From NCBI GenBank assembly GCA_035296325.1, contig DATHBD010000031.1, positions 62,001 through 126,000 on the forward strand: a stretch of 64,000 nucleotides of DNA, given 5' to 3'. Shown piece by piece: positions 1 through 11,155 of the stretch; within the stretch, counting starts at the first letter, position 1; the number at the start of each line of letters is the position of its first letter. The notes beneath the pieces are model-generated. The model did no database searches. It saw nothing but the letters and a program-made list of their open reading frames with translations, and had not been told where the DNA came from. This DNA comes from DATHBD01 sp035296325 (GTDB lineage Bacteria; Actinomycetota; Actinomycetes; Mycobacteriales; Micromonosporaceae). The position numbers and the translations under genes are program-made.

Positions 1-344
1 TCGGGGTGGATCAATCCGGCGACGACGACCATCGTCGACACCGGCCGTACCTGAGCGAACAGCTCGGCATGGGCGCGGCCGGCGGCGTCGGCATGGTCGG
101 CATGAACCAGGTAGGTCCGGGTCCGCACCACGTCGGCCAGGCTCGCCCCGGCCCGTTCCGCGGCGGCCAGGGCGATCCGGTACGCCTGCAGCGTCTGCCG
201 GTACGGGTCACCGACGTGGGTTACCACGCCCTCGACGGTGGCGGTGCACCCGGCGGTGAGCACCCACGGCCCCGCCGCGACGACCCGGGAGTACCCGACG
301 ACGTCTTCCCATGGCCCGCCCGAGCTCAGGCGGGTGACGCTCAC
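1..344 (-). CDS. RidA (YjgF/YER057c/UK114) family protein, 3' end outside the window
   Basis: Partial gene; about 114 codons are visible and the frame stays open at the window edge. The product starts MSVTRLSSGGPWEDVVGYSR and continues with AAGPWVLTAGCTA, a QTLQAYRIALAAAERAGASL stretch and a TRTYLVHADHADAAGRAHAE region, the usual order of RidA-family trimers. RidA proteins deaminate reactive enamine/imine intermediates. The late segment TMVVVAGLIHPE resembles the family C-terminal part, where an Arg/Glu active site would be expected but is partly cut off. The GTG start at 344 overlaps the hisA stop codon by 4 bp (GTGA), so it is translationally coupled in the his operon. A housekeeping or histidine-related detoxifying role is inference. 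Confidence 0.85.
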   Translation of the reverse strand, partial: MSVTRLSSGGPWEDVVGYSRVVAAGPWVLTAGCTATVEGVVTHVGDPYRQTLQAYRIALAAAERAGASLADVVRTRTYLVHADHADAAGRAHAELFAQVRPVSTMVVVAGLIHP

Positions 345-1066
345 GACTCCTCCAGCGCCTTCAGCGCCTCGGCGACGGTGAACGCGCCCGCGTAGAGCGC
401 CTTGCCGACGATCACGCCCTCCACGCCGACCGGCTCCAACGCGGCGAGCTGGCGCAGATCGTCCAGCGTGGACACGCCGCCGCTGGCGATCACCGGACGG
501 TCGGTGCGCCCACACACCTCCAGCAGCAGCGTCAGGTTGGGACCGGTCAACGTGCCGTCGCGCAGGACATCGGTGACGACGTAGCGCGTACAGCCGGCAC
601 GCTCCAGCCGCTCCATCACCTCGAAGATGTCCCCGCCCTCGGCGGTCCAGCCCCGGGCCGCGAGGGTGTGGCCGCGCACGTCCAGGCCGACCGCGATCCG
701 GTCGCCGTACTCCCCGCACACCGCGTCGCACCAGTCCGGATCCTCCAGCGCCGCCGTGCCGAGGTTGACCCGCGCCGCCCCGGTGGACAGCGCCGCGCGC
801 AGCGACGCGTCGTCGCGGATCCCGCCGGAGAGCTCCACCGCCACGTCGAGGCGGCGCACCACGTCGGCGAGCAGTTCAGCGTTGGAGCCGCGCCCGAACG
901 CCGCGTCGAGGTCGACGAGATGGATCCACTGGGCGCCCTCCCGCTGCCACGCCAGCGCCGCGTCCAGCGGGTCGCCGTAGGTGGTCTCACTGCCGGCGGC
1001 GCCCTGGACAAGGCGTACCGCCTGGCCGTTCGCCACGTCGACAGCGGGGAGCAGGGTGAGTGCCAC
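341..1066 (-). CDS. hisA: Phosphoribosyl isomerase A (HisA/PriA)
   Basis: The 241-residue TIM barrel starts VALTLLPAVDVANGQAVRLV and has the two phosphate-binding half-barrel signatures (LSGGIRDDASL and IASGGVSTLDDL). It isomerises ProFAR to PRFAR in histidine synthesis. In actinobacteria this enzyme (PriA) usually also performs the TrpF step of tryptophan synthesis; bifunctionality here is inferred from lineage. GTG 1066 is preferred because GGAGG lies 8 nt upstream. GTG 1072 also fits, since it overlaps the previous stop codon as GTGA but has only 2 nt to the Shine-Dalgarno. The gene lies between a small membrane protein and the ridA-like gene and overlaps the latter by 4 bp. Confidence 0.95.
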   Translation of the reverse strand: MALTLLPAVDVANGQAVRLVQGAAGSETTYGDPLDAALAWQREGAQWIHLVDLDAAFGRGSNAELLADVVRRLDVAVELSGGIRDDASLRAALSTGAARVNLGTAALEDPDWCDAVCGEYGDRIAVGLDVRGHTLAARGWTAEGGDIFEVMERLERAGCTRYVVTDVLRDGTLTGPNLTLLLEVCGRTDRPVIASGGVSTLDDLRQLAALEPVGVEGVIVGKALYAGAFTVAEALKALEES

Positions 1067-1068
1067 GG

Positions 1069-1392
1069 TCACATCCTCCGGTCCAGTGCCAGTACCACGA
1101 CGGCGGGCGTGGTCACCGCGATCAAAGCCGTCAACGCGATCCGGGCGGGAAGCGCGTCCACATACAGCCATACCAGGACCAGCGCGATCAGCATGCCCGA
1201 CGCGATGGCGGAGCGCTGTGCCCTGGTCCGCCGCGGGAACAACCGGCCGACCCGCCGGCGCCGCGGGGCGAGGCGACGCGGGTCCAGCCGGCGTACCTGC
1301 CGGGTCCACCGCTGCCGTCGCTCCCGCGACCGCCGCCGCGACTCGCTGTCGGCGACCCGGACCTCCCGGCGCCTGGCGCGTTCCTTGCTCAT
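1069..1392 (-). CDS. Small basic two-helix membrane protein within the his operon
   Basis: The 107-residue product is unrecognised. The first 60 residues are extremely Arg-rich (MSKERARRREVRVADSES onward), with clusters such as RRRSRERRQR. Two hydrophobic segments follow: about residues 66-80 (IASGMLIALVLVWLY) and 85-102 (IALTALIAVTTPAVVVLA). It ends ALDRRM. It lies between hisH (31 bp upstream) and hisA (touching or overlapping), so it is almost certainly cotranscribed with histidine genes. No enzymatic motif is visible. A membrane-associated accessory role is only a guess from topology and position. Confidence 0.75.
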   Translation of the reverse strand: MSKERARRREVRVADSESRRRSRERRQRWTRQVRRLDPRRLAPRRRRVGRLFPRRTRAQRSAIASGMLIALVLVWLYVDALPARIALTALIAVTTPAVVVLALDRRM

Positions 1393-1423
1393 GTCGTGGG
1401 CATCCGTTGCCCGGGACGGGGAC

Positions 1424-2041
1424 TCACAGCGCCCGCACCCAGTTCTCCAGCAGCGCCGCCCCCGCGTCGCCGGACTTCTCCGGGTGGAACTGCACCGCGC
1501 TCAGCGACCCCAGCTCCACCGCCGCGGCGAACGGCTCTCCGTGCGTCGCGGAGGCGACCGCCGCCCCGGCGTCCGCGAGCGGGCCGGACGGGCGGGCCGC
1601 GTACGAGTGGACGAAGTAGTACCGGGTGTCGGCGTCCACGCCGTCGCCGAGCAGCGACCCGTCCGGCCACGACACGGTGTTCCACCCCATGTGCGGCACC
1701 ACCGGCGCGGTCAACCGGGTCACCACGCCCGGCAGCAGGCCCAGCCCGTCGGCGAGCACGCCGTGCTCCTCCCCGGCGTCGAAGAGCACCTGCATCCCGA
1801 CGCAGATGCCGAGCACCGGCGCGCCGGCGCGGACCCGCTCGGCGATCACCGGACCGGCGCCGAGCCCGTCGATCCCGGCCATGCAGGCGGCGTACGCCCC
1901 CACGCCGGGCACCACCAGCCCGTCCGCCGCGGCCGCGGCGGCCAGGTCATCGGTGACCGTGACGTCGGCACCCACCCGGGCCAGTGCCCGCTGCGCCGAT
2001 CGCAGGTTGCCCGAGCCGTAGTCGAGGACGACCACACTCAT
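1424..2041 (-). CDS. hisH: Imidazole glycerol phosphate synthase glutaminase subunit HisH
   Basis: The 205-residue class I glutamine amidotransferase starts MSVVVLDYGSGNLRSAQRAL. The nucleophile is Cys80 in APVLGICVGMQ, with His186 and Glu188 in VQFHPEKSGD completing the triad. Together with HisF (not in the window) it converts PRFAR plus glutamine-derived ammonia to IGP and AICAR. Length and motif order are standard. It is separated from hisB upstream by about 100 bp that carry a duplicated 50-bp element, the only clear break in coupling among the his genes. Confidence 0.97.
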   Translation of the reverse strand: MSVVVLDYGSGNLRSAQRALARVGADVTVTDDLAAAAAADGLVVPGVGAYAACMAGIDGLGAGPVIAERVRAGAPVLGICVGMQVLFDAGEEHGVLADGLGLLPGVVTRLTAPVVPHMGWNTVSWPDGSLLGDGVDADTRYYFVHSYAARPSGPLADAGAAVASATHGEPFAAAVELGSLSAVQFHPEKSGDAGAALLENWVRAL

Positions 2042-2046
2042 GATCT

Positions 2047-2150
2047 GTCCTCCGTTCGCGCTGCGGGGCTCGCAAGCTCACTCCTCGCGCTCACAGGTCC
2101 GTCCTCCGTTCGCGCTGCGGGGCTCGCAAGCTCACTCCTCGCGCTCACAG
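2047..2150 (-). repeat. Two perfect 50-bp direct repeats (period 54) between hisB and hisH
   Basis: Copies at 2047-2096 and 2101-2150 are identical over 50 bp and are separated by 4 bp. The unit contains short GCTCGC/CTCGCG-type alternating motifs. The right-hand copy overlaps the 3' end of hisB and supplies its last Leu codon and TGA. No ORF explains the unit. It looks like a dispersed intergenic element that has been duplicated here. It could affect readthrough from hisB to hisH. Confidence 0.9.
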
Positions 2151-2759
2151 CTTCCCCTTGGTGCTAGGGACACTTCCCGCCTGCCGCGGATCGAGCGCGA
2201 CGGCCTGCCGCAGCGCCCGCGCGACCGCCTTGAACTGGGCCTCAACCACGTGGTGCGCGTCCGGCTGACCGCCCGGGCGCGACCCGCGCAGCACCAGCAC
2301 GTGCATCGTCATCCGCGCGGAGTGGCCGAACGACTCCCAGATGTGGCGGGTCATCGTGGTCGGGTACACCGGGCCGATCGAGGGCGCCAGACCGGGCGGC
2401 TCCTCGTGCACCACGTACGGGCGGCCGGAGAGGTCCACGGCGGCCTGCACCAGCACCTCGTCGAGCGGGACCACGGCGCTGCCGAACCTGGTGACGCCAC
2501 GCTTGTCGCCGAGCGCCTCCGCGAACGCCGCGCCAAGCGCAAGCGCGGTGTCCTCGATGGTGTGGTGTGCGTCCACGTCGAGATCACCGTCGGTGCTCAC
2601 ACGCAGGTCGAACAGGCCGTGCTTGGCGATCTGGTTGAGCATGTGGTCGAAGAACCCGACGCCGGTGGCGACCCTGGCCTGGCCGGTGCCATCCAGGTCG
2701 AGCTCGACCTCGATCCTGGTCTCGGCGGTCACCCGCTCGATCCTCGCGGTGCGGCTCAT
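2145..2759 (-). CDS. hisB: Imidazoleglycerol-phosphate dehydratase HisB
   Basis: The 204-residue monofunctional IGP dehydratase starts MSRTARIERVTAETRIEVEL. Metal-binding His/Glu motifs are visible: FFDHMLNQIAKHG, DAHHTIED, the FGHSARMTMHV region and AHHVVEAQFKA. It dehydrates IGP to imidazole acetol phosphate. The ATG at 2759 overlaps the hisC stop as ATGA, which fixes the start over the in-frame codon 6 bp upstream. The C-terminus VPSTKGKL is full length, but its Leu codon and stop are drawn from the adjacent 50-bp repeat. Confidence 0.97.
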   Translation of the reverse strand: MSRTARIERVTAETRIEVELDLDGTGQARVATGVGFFDHMLNQIAKHGLFDLRVSTDGDLDVDAHHTIEDTALALGAAFAEALGDKRGVTRFGSAVVPLDEVLVQAAVDLSGRPYVVHEEPPGLAPSIGPVYPTTMTRHIWESFGHSARMTMHVLVLRGSRPGGQPDAHHVVEAQFKAVARALRQAVALDPRQAGSVPSTKGKL

Positions 2760-3820
2760 AAACACTCCTTCAGTGCGGTCAGAAACGCGTCGGTCTCCGC
2801 GGGAGTGCCGGCGGTCACCCGGAGCCAGCCGGGGAGCCCGACGTCGCGGACCAGCACGCCGTGTGCCAGCAACGCCTGCCAGACCGCCTGCGCGTCGGGC
2901 AGGCCGCCGAACAGCACGAAGTTGGCATCGCTGTCCGCGACGGTCAGCCCGGCCGCCCGCAACTCCCCGACGATCCGATCCCGTTGCGCCTTGATCGCCT
3001 CAACAGTACCCAGCAGGGTTTCGGCACAACTCAGCGCGGCGCGTGCGGCGGCCTGGGTCAGCGCCGAGAGGTGGTACGGCAGTCTCACCAGCTGGACCGC
3101 AGCAACCACCGCCGGGCTCGCGGCGAGGTACCCCACCCGGCCGCCGGCCAGCGCGAACGCCTTGCTCATCGTGCGCGTGACGACCAGTCGCGGGTACTCC
3201 GGCAGCAGCGTCAGCGCACTCGGCGTGCCGGGGCGGGCGAACTCGAAGTACGCCTCGTCCACGATCACCATGCCGGGCGCCTCCGCGGCGACGGCGCGCA
3301 CCACGTCGAGCGACAGCGCGGTACCGGTCGGATTGTTCGGCGAGCAGAGGAACACGACGTCCGGTCGGTGCCGCCGCACCTGCGCCGCCGCGTCCTCGGC
3401 GGTCAGGTCGAACATCTCCGCCCGCCGCCCGTCCACCCAACCGGTGCCGGTGCCGAGCGCGAGGAGCGGATGCATGGAGTACGACGGAGTGAAGCCGAGC
3501 GCGGTGCGCCCGGGACCGCCGAAGGCCTGCAGCAGTTGCTGCTGGATCTCGTTCGAGCCGTTCGCCGCCCAGGTCTGTGCCGCACTCAGCCCGTGACCGA
3601 GGTACGCCGCGAGATCCTCGCGCAGCGCCACCGCGTCCCGGTCGGGGTACCGGTTGAGGTCGCGCAGCACGCCGGAGAGTGCCGTTTCGATCGTGGCGAC
3701 CACGTCACCGGGGAGGGCGTAGGAGTTCTCGTTGGTGTTCAGCCGTACCGGCACGTCCAGCTGCGGCGCCCCGTACGGGCTGCGACCCCGCAACTCGTCG
3801 CGGATCGGAAGGGCCGTCAT
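2756..3820 (-). CDS. hisC: Histidinol-phosphate aminotransferase HisC
   Basis: The 354-residue fold-type I PLP aminotransferase starts MTALPIRDELRGRSPYGAPQ. It has the substrate-recognition segment RLNTNENSY, the cofactor region FLCSPNNPTGTAL, VIVDEAYFEFARPG, and the Schiff-base Lys in TRTMSKAFALAGGRVGYLAA. It transaminates imidazole acetol phosphate to histidinol phosphate. Both ends overlap neighbouring genes by 4 bp (ATGA with hisD upstream and hisB downstream), indicating tight translational coupling. Confidence 0.97.
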   Translation of the reverse strand: MTALPIRDELRGRSPYGAPQLDVPVRLNTNENSYALPGDVVATIETALSGVLRDLNRYPDRDAVALREDLAAYLGHGLSAAQTWAANGSNEIQQQLLQAFGGPGRTALGFTPSYSMHPLLALGTGTGWVDGRRAEMFDLTAEDAAAQVRRHRPDVVFLCSPNNPTGTALSLDVVRAVAAEAPGMVIVDEAYFEFARPGTPSALTLLPEYPRLVVTRTMSKAFALAGGRVGYLAASPAVVAAVQLVRLPYHLSALTQAAARAALSCAETLLGTVEAIKAQRDRIVGELRAAGLTVADSDANFVLFGGLPDAQAVWQALLAHGVLVRDVGLPGWLRVTAGTPAETDAFLTALKECL

Positions 3821-5106
3821 GACGGGAACCGCACGGTGACGGCCTGGCCGTGCGCCGGCAGGTCCTCCGCCTCGGCGAGCGCCACCACGTGCCCGGCCAC
3901 ATCCCGCAGCGCACCCTCGTCGTACTCGATGAGCTGCACACCCCGCAGGAACGTCTGCACCGACAACCCCGACGAGTGGCGCGCGCAGCCGCCGGTGGGC
4001 AGGACGTGGTTGGAGCCGGCGCAGTAGTCACCCAGTGACACCGGCGAGTACGGCCCCACGAAGATCGCGCCAGCGCTCCGCACCCGCTCGGCCACCGCCC
4101 GCGCCTCCCGCGTCTGGATCTCCAGGTGCTCGGCGGCATAGGAGTCCACCACCCGCAGCCCAGCGTCGAGATCGTCCACGAGCACCGCGGCGGACTGCTC
4201 GCCGGTCAGCGCCTCGGTGACCCGGTCGACGTGCTTCGTGGCGGCGACCTGCCGCACCAGCTCGGCGTCGACCGCCTCCACCAGCGACAACGCCGGGGTG
4301 ACCAGTACGCTTGCGGCGAGCGGGTCGTGCTCGGCCTGACTGATCAGGTCGGCGGCGACGTGGCGTGGGTCGGCGGTGTCGTCGGCGAGAATGGCGATCT
4401 CCGTCGGACCGGCTTCGGCGTCGATGCCCACCACACCGCGCAGCAGGCGCTTCGCGGCGGTCACCCAGATGTTGCCGGGCCCGGTGATCATGTCGACCGG
4501 AGCGGACTCCTCGGTGCCGTACCCGAACATCGCGATCGCCTGCGCTCCGCCGACGCCGTACACCTCGTCGACGCCGAGCAGCCCGCAAGCGGCCAGCACG
4601 AGCGGGTGCGGCAGCCCGGTGTCACGCTGCGGCGGGCTCGCCACGGCCAGCGAGGCGACGCCAGCGACCTGCGCCGGCACCACATTCATGATCACGCTCG
4701 ATGGGTAGACGGCGAGGCCGCCGGGCACGTACAGCCCGACCCGGTCCACCGGCCGCCAACGCTGCGTCACCGTACCGCCCGGCACCACGGCGGTGGTGAC
4801 ATCAGCCCGCCGCTGCTCGGCGTGCACCCGGCTGGCCCGGCCGATCGCTTCCATCAGCGCGGCCCGGATCCGCGGGTCAAGCCCATCCACGGCGGCCCGC
4901 ACAGCACTGCCCGGCACCCGTAGCGGCCCGAGCTCCACCCCGTCGAACTTGAGCGTGGCCGCGCGCACCGCGGTCGCGCCATGCTCCCGGACGCCCTCCA
5001 CAAGCGGTCGGACCGTATCCATGGCGGCGGTCACGTCGAGGGCGGCGCGGGGCAGCAGTCGGCGCGGGTCCTCCAGGGAGCCGCGCAGGTCAATGCGGTT
5101 CAGCAC
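3817..5106 (-). CDS. hisD: Histidinol dehydrogenase HisD
   Basis: The 429-residue product starts at GTG with MLNRIDLRGSLEDPRRLLPR. It contains GPGNIWVTAAKRLL, GPTEIAILAD, the zinc/catalytic region LISQAEHDPLAA and the C-terminal YSPVSLGDYCAGSNHVLPTG. It oxidises histidinol to histidine in two NAD-dependent steps. Although a long open frame extends upstream, homology starts at this GTG. A TAGACT -10 box ends 7 nt before it with no Shine-Dalgarno, which suggests a leaderless message. It is the first gene of the his operon in this window. Confidence 0.97.
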   Translation of the reverse strand: MLNRIDLRGSLEDPRRLLPRAALDVTAAMDTVRPLVEGVREHGATAVRAATLKFDGVELGPLRVPGSAVRAAVDGLDPRIRAALMEAIGRASRVHAEQRRADVTTAVVPGGTVTQRWRPVDRVGLYVPGGLAVYPSSVIMNVVPAQVAGVASLAVASPPQRDTGLPHPLVLAACGLLGVDEVYGVGGAQAIAMFGYGTEESAPVDMITGPGNIWVTAAKRLLRGVVGIDAEAGPTEIAILADDTADPRHVAADLISQAEHDPLAASVLVTPALSLVEAVDAELVRQVAATKHVDRVTEALTGEQSAAVLVDDLDAGLRVVDSYAAEHLEIQTREARAVAERVRSAGAIFVGPYSPVSLGDYCAGSNHVLPTGGCARHSSGLSVQTFLRGVQLIEYDEGALRDVAGHVVALAEAEDLPAHGQAVTVRFPS

Positions 5107-5119
5107 GCCACAGAGTCTA
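5107..5119 (-). promoter_or_regulatory. Putative leaderless promoter of hisD
   Basis: TAGACT (5119-5114) fits the actinobacterial TANNNT -10 consensus. Only 7 nt separate it from the GTG start, so transcription would begin at or next to the first base of the start codon. There is no recognisable -35 hexamer; upstream, GGTCGGTC lies 8 nt before the -10. Confidence 0.55.
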
Positions 5120-5802
5120 GGCGGCGGGACCGACCGTACCTCGCCTGCCATCCCAGACCCTGAGACCACCCCTCCCACGCCGGCCAGTCCGCGCCGACCG
5201 CACCTGCGGCCGACCTCGCCGCCCACCGTCGCCAGCCACGTAGCTGCCCAACCGATCGCCGGCCACCCCGCCGGCCACGTCGCCGCCCGACCGGCGCCGC
5301 GGACCGTCGCCGCCCAACAGTCGCCGGCCACCCCGCCGGCATGCGAGTTAGATACCTAATAGGGCTCGAATACGGTGCTTCAGCCGCATACCGGCGAGGG
5401 GCCTGGCGCATCCCGGGCGTGTCGGGGCAGTAAGGCGGCCGAATATCCCGCGGCGGGACCCGGTCGGCACCGGCCCCCACGGACCGGTCGGCACCGGCGC
5501 CGAGGCAGCCATTCGGCTGGGTCAAGCCGCACCAGCCGGCTGAGGCGCCCCGGCCCAGCAGGCCAAAGCGCGCACCAGACCCGGCGGAAGACCGATCGCG
5601 CGTCAGCCAAGGCACCGGCATCAGTCGACCGGAGCAACCGATCCGGCCCGACTGAGCCACCGGGACAAAGCCGGCCGGAGCCACCGAATCAGCCGGCCGG
5701 GCCACCGACGACCAGCGGGCGCCGCCACCGACGACCACCGGCCGAGCGATCGACGACCGGCTGGCCGGCGCTGCCCACCGCCGGTCCGGCGGCCACCGGG
5801 GC
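5120..5802. other. About 680 bp without a convincing gene
   Basis: This is very GC-rich sequence between divergent hisD and the LON-domain gene. Open frames here have no recognisable protein signature and are interrupted around 5345-5365, where a locally AT-richer patch (TTAGATACCTAATAGGG) occurs. Degenerate CCGCCGGCCAC-type tandem motifs are seen at about 5225-5345. No tRNA, terminator or CRISPR structure was found. Confidence 0.5.
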
Positions 5803-5814
5803 TAGGCTTCGGCA
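5803..5814 (+). promoter_or_regulatory. Putative leaderless promoter of the LON-domain gene
   Basis: TAGGCT at 5803-5808 matches TANNNT. It is followed by only 6 nt before the GTG start codon at 5815, and no Shine-Dalgarno precedes the gene, so a leaderless transcript is likely. Confidence 0.55.
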
Positions 5815-6531
5815 GTGACCGCAGCGCTCCCCCTCTTCCCGCTGGGGACAGTGCTGTTCCCTGGGCTGGTGCTACCACTGCGGGTGTTCGAGCCGCGGTA
5901 CCGCAGGCTCGTCCGCGACCTGTTGGACCTGCCGGAGGGCACACCGCGGGAGTTCGGCGTGATCGCGATCCGGCGGGGTTGGGAGGTTGACGGCTCGGTG
6001 CCGGGCGCGGCCGGCGAGATCGTCGCGGGCGGCGAACCCACCCTCTACGACGTCGGCTGCAGCGCCGAGATCCGCAAGGTCAAGGAGCTTCCGGACGGAG
6101 AGTTCGACCTGGTCACCCTGGGGCGCCGGCGGTTTCGGGTGCAGCAGATGACAGCAACCGGCGCGCCGTACCTGACCGCTGAGGTCGAGTGGCTCACCGA
6201 AGACGGGAACGGCGAGCGGGCCGACGAGCTGGCCGCCGGTGTGCTGGCGGCGTTCCAGCGGTACCTGCGACTGATGCGGGCGGATGCCGGCGACACCGAC
6301 GAAGATGCCGGCGAGCAGCTCCCCGACGACCCGACGGTGCTGTCCCATCTGGTGGCGGCGACCACGTCGCTCACCCTCGACGACCGGCAACGGCTGCTCG
6401 CCGCGCCGGACACGGTCAGCCGTCTCCGCGATGAGCGGACGCTGCTGCGCCGGGAGGTGGCTCTGTTGTCCCGGGTACGGGCGGTTCCGATTCCGCTGGG
6501 TGAGCTGGCGGTGCCGTCCAGCTCGAACTGA
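5815..6531 (+). CDS. LON peptidase substrate-binding (LON N-terminal) domain protein
   Basis: The 238-residue product starts VTAALPLFPLGTVLFPGLVL and then LRVFEPRYRRLV, the characteristic first strands of the PUA-like LON N-terminal domain. The rest of the domain includes a GCSAEIRKVKELPDGEF segment and RRRFRVQQM. There is no AAA+ or protease domain, so this is a stand-alone LON-substrate-binding protein. Stand-alone family members are of unknown function in bacteria; some act as substrate or ligand adaptors. Its 3' end overlaps the convergent DUF2567 gene by 116 bp. Confidence 0.9.
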   Translation: MTAALPLFPLGTVLFPGLVLPLRVFEPRYRRLVRDLLDLPEGTPREFGVIAIRRGWEVDGSVPGAAGEIVAGGEPTLYDVGCSAEIRKVKELPDGEFDLVTLGRRRFRVQQMTATGAPYLTAEVEWLTEDGNGERADELAAGVLAAFQRYLRLMRADAGDTDEDAGEQLPDDPTVLSHLVAATTSLTLDDRQRLLAAPDTVSRLRDERTLLRREVALLSRVRAVPIPLGELAVPSSSN

Positions 6532-7186
6532 CCTGACCCGCGGGCACGAAGCCCTCATCCGGGGTACGCAGTGACGACCAGGAACTGAACGAGGCGAGCA
6601 CTGTGTACGTCGCCGCGGCGACGAACGCCTGGACCATGAGCACCCCGCCGACGCGGGGAACGAACCCGAACCACAGGCCAACCTCGCTGGTACGAAGGTT
6701 CGGCTGGCGGCGCAACCGGGCACCCACCGGCGCGTCCCGTAGCAGGCGCTCGTAGTCGGCGAGTCCGACCCGGTGCCCCAGCCAGGCCCCGAGCACTGCT
6801 CCGGCGACCGACCCCACGACGAGTCCAACCAGGACGACCGGTCCCCGGAAGCGGCGGAGCAGCACCCACGCCGCGACGCCGAGGAGCAGACCGGCCATGG
6901 CGCCGATCACCACGAACCAGCCGTCGTCGGCAAAGTACCCCTCCGGCTCCGCCTCGACGGGAAAGATCCCACGCGCCGTCTTGATCAGCTCCACCCTGGG
7001 CGCCAGCGCACGCCACAGCAGCCCGAGCGGCGCGCCGAGCACCGCCACCAGCACCGCCACCGCGAGCCCCACGAGGCACTCCGCCCAGCTGACGCCGTCG
7101 CGACGAAACGCGGCGACGTCGGGCTGCGCCGGCCCCGGCTGGTCTGCCTCGGGGGGCGCGTCCGGTGCTGATGCGGAGCTGCTCAC
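6416..7186 (-). CDS. DUF2567-type membrane protein
   Basis: The 256-residue product starts at GTG (MSSSASAPDAPPEADQPG), with AAGGA 8-10 nt upstream. It has a short disordered N-terminus and about four hydrophobic segments (around residues 37-60, 87-107, 113-132 and 175-195), then a Pro/Ser-rich tail. The conserved LIKTARGIFPVEAEPEGYFA-like loop and the DDGWFVVIGAMAG segment are typical of actinobacterial DUF2567 proteins as I recall them. Function is unknown. The 3' tail overlaps the end of the opposing LON-domain gene, so the last 30-40 residues may be poorly conserved. Confidence 0.7.
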   Translation of the reverse strand: MSSSASAPDAPPEADQPGPAQPDVAAFRRDGVSWAECLVGLAVAVLVAVLGAPLGLLWRALAPRVELIKTARGIFPVEAEPEGYFADDGWFVVIGAMAGLLLGVAAWVLLRRFRGPVVLVGLVVGSVAGAVLGAWLGHRVGLADYERLLRDAPVGARLRRQPNLRTSEVGLWFGFVPRVGGVLMVQAFVAAATYTVLASFSSWSSLRTPDEGFVPAGQVSSSWTAPPAHPAESEPPVPGTTEPPPGAAASAHRGDG

Positions 7187-7230
7187 CCGGCAATCCTTGC
7201 AGGTTCGTTCACGTTGGTGGGCACGCGGCC

Positions 7231-7283
7231 GCGCTTCGGCGGCCGACGGGACGCGGCGCGCTTCGGCGGCCGACGGGACGCGG
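7231..7283. repeat. 26-bp direct repeat, two copies, period 27
   Basis: Copies at 7231-7256 and 7258-7283 are identical (GCGCTTCGG then CGGCCGACGG within the unit). They lie between the end of dnaE1 and the start of the DUF2567 gene. No coding explanation was found. Confidence 0.8.
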
Positions 7284-7339
7284 CAGCGCTTGGGCGCTCC
7301 GGTCGCCAGCCCGGCCCGCCCCGGGGCCGCGCCCGACGG

Positions 7340-10876
<3,537 letters not shown>

Positions 10877-10945
10877 CCCAGGATCCCCCTTCACCACACC
10901 CGAGCCCAACAACGCGGACCCGCCGACCGCCCGAGCCCGTCGCCG

Positions 10946-10973
10946 AGCCTAGTCGGTGCGACCGACATGTCGA
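10946..10973 (-). promoter_or_regulatory. dnaE1 promoter, PafBC-like spacing, with internal palindrome
   Basis: TAGGCT (10951-10946) is the -10 box. Exactly 8 nt upstream is TGTCGGTC, close to the TGTCRGTG element that PafBC-type DNA-damage promoters place at N8 from TANNNT. A standard-looking TCGACA also lies 16 nt upstream of the -10. The 15-bp stretch 10952-10966 is a perfect hyphenated palindrome (GTCGGT-GCG-ACCGAC). The untranslated leader would be about 65 nt. Confidence 0.5.
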
Positions 10974-11095
10974 TGGGCGCGACACGGCCCGTCCGACGGT
11001 TGGTACCACAGTGATTTGCCGGGTCGGCCGGTCGCTCTCGCGGTGCGTCATGCGCCCACTACGGCACGCCGACCACCCGGCGATCGTGGAAGGTT

Positions 11096-11115
11096 CGGCA
11101 CCAATAGTGGTGCCG
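11096..11115 (-). terminator. Hairpin downstream of the ParA-like gene
   Basis: CGGCACCA (11096-11103) and TGGTGCCG (11108-11115) form an 8-bp stem with a 4-nt loop. It lies 40 nt past the stop codon of the ParA-like gene. There is no U-tract, as is common in high-GC actinobacteria. Confidence 0.55.
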
Positions 11116-11155
11116 GATCCTCCAAGATCAGGCCAGCGCTCCTGCGATCGCGGCG

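Noticed and set aside
5375..5818. 147-codon plus-strand frame in the hisD-LON gap
   Set aside because: Composition is Arg/Pro/Gly noise typical of non-coding GC-rich DNA, it overlaps the LON-gene promoter, and there is no Shine-Dalgarno.
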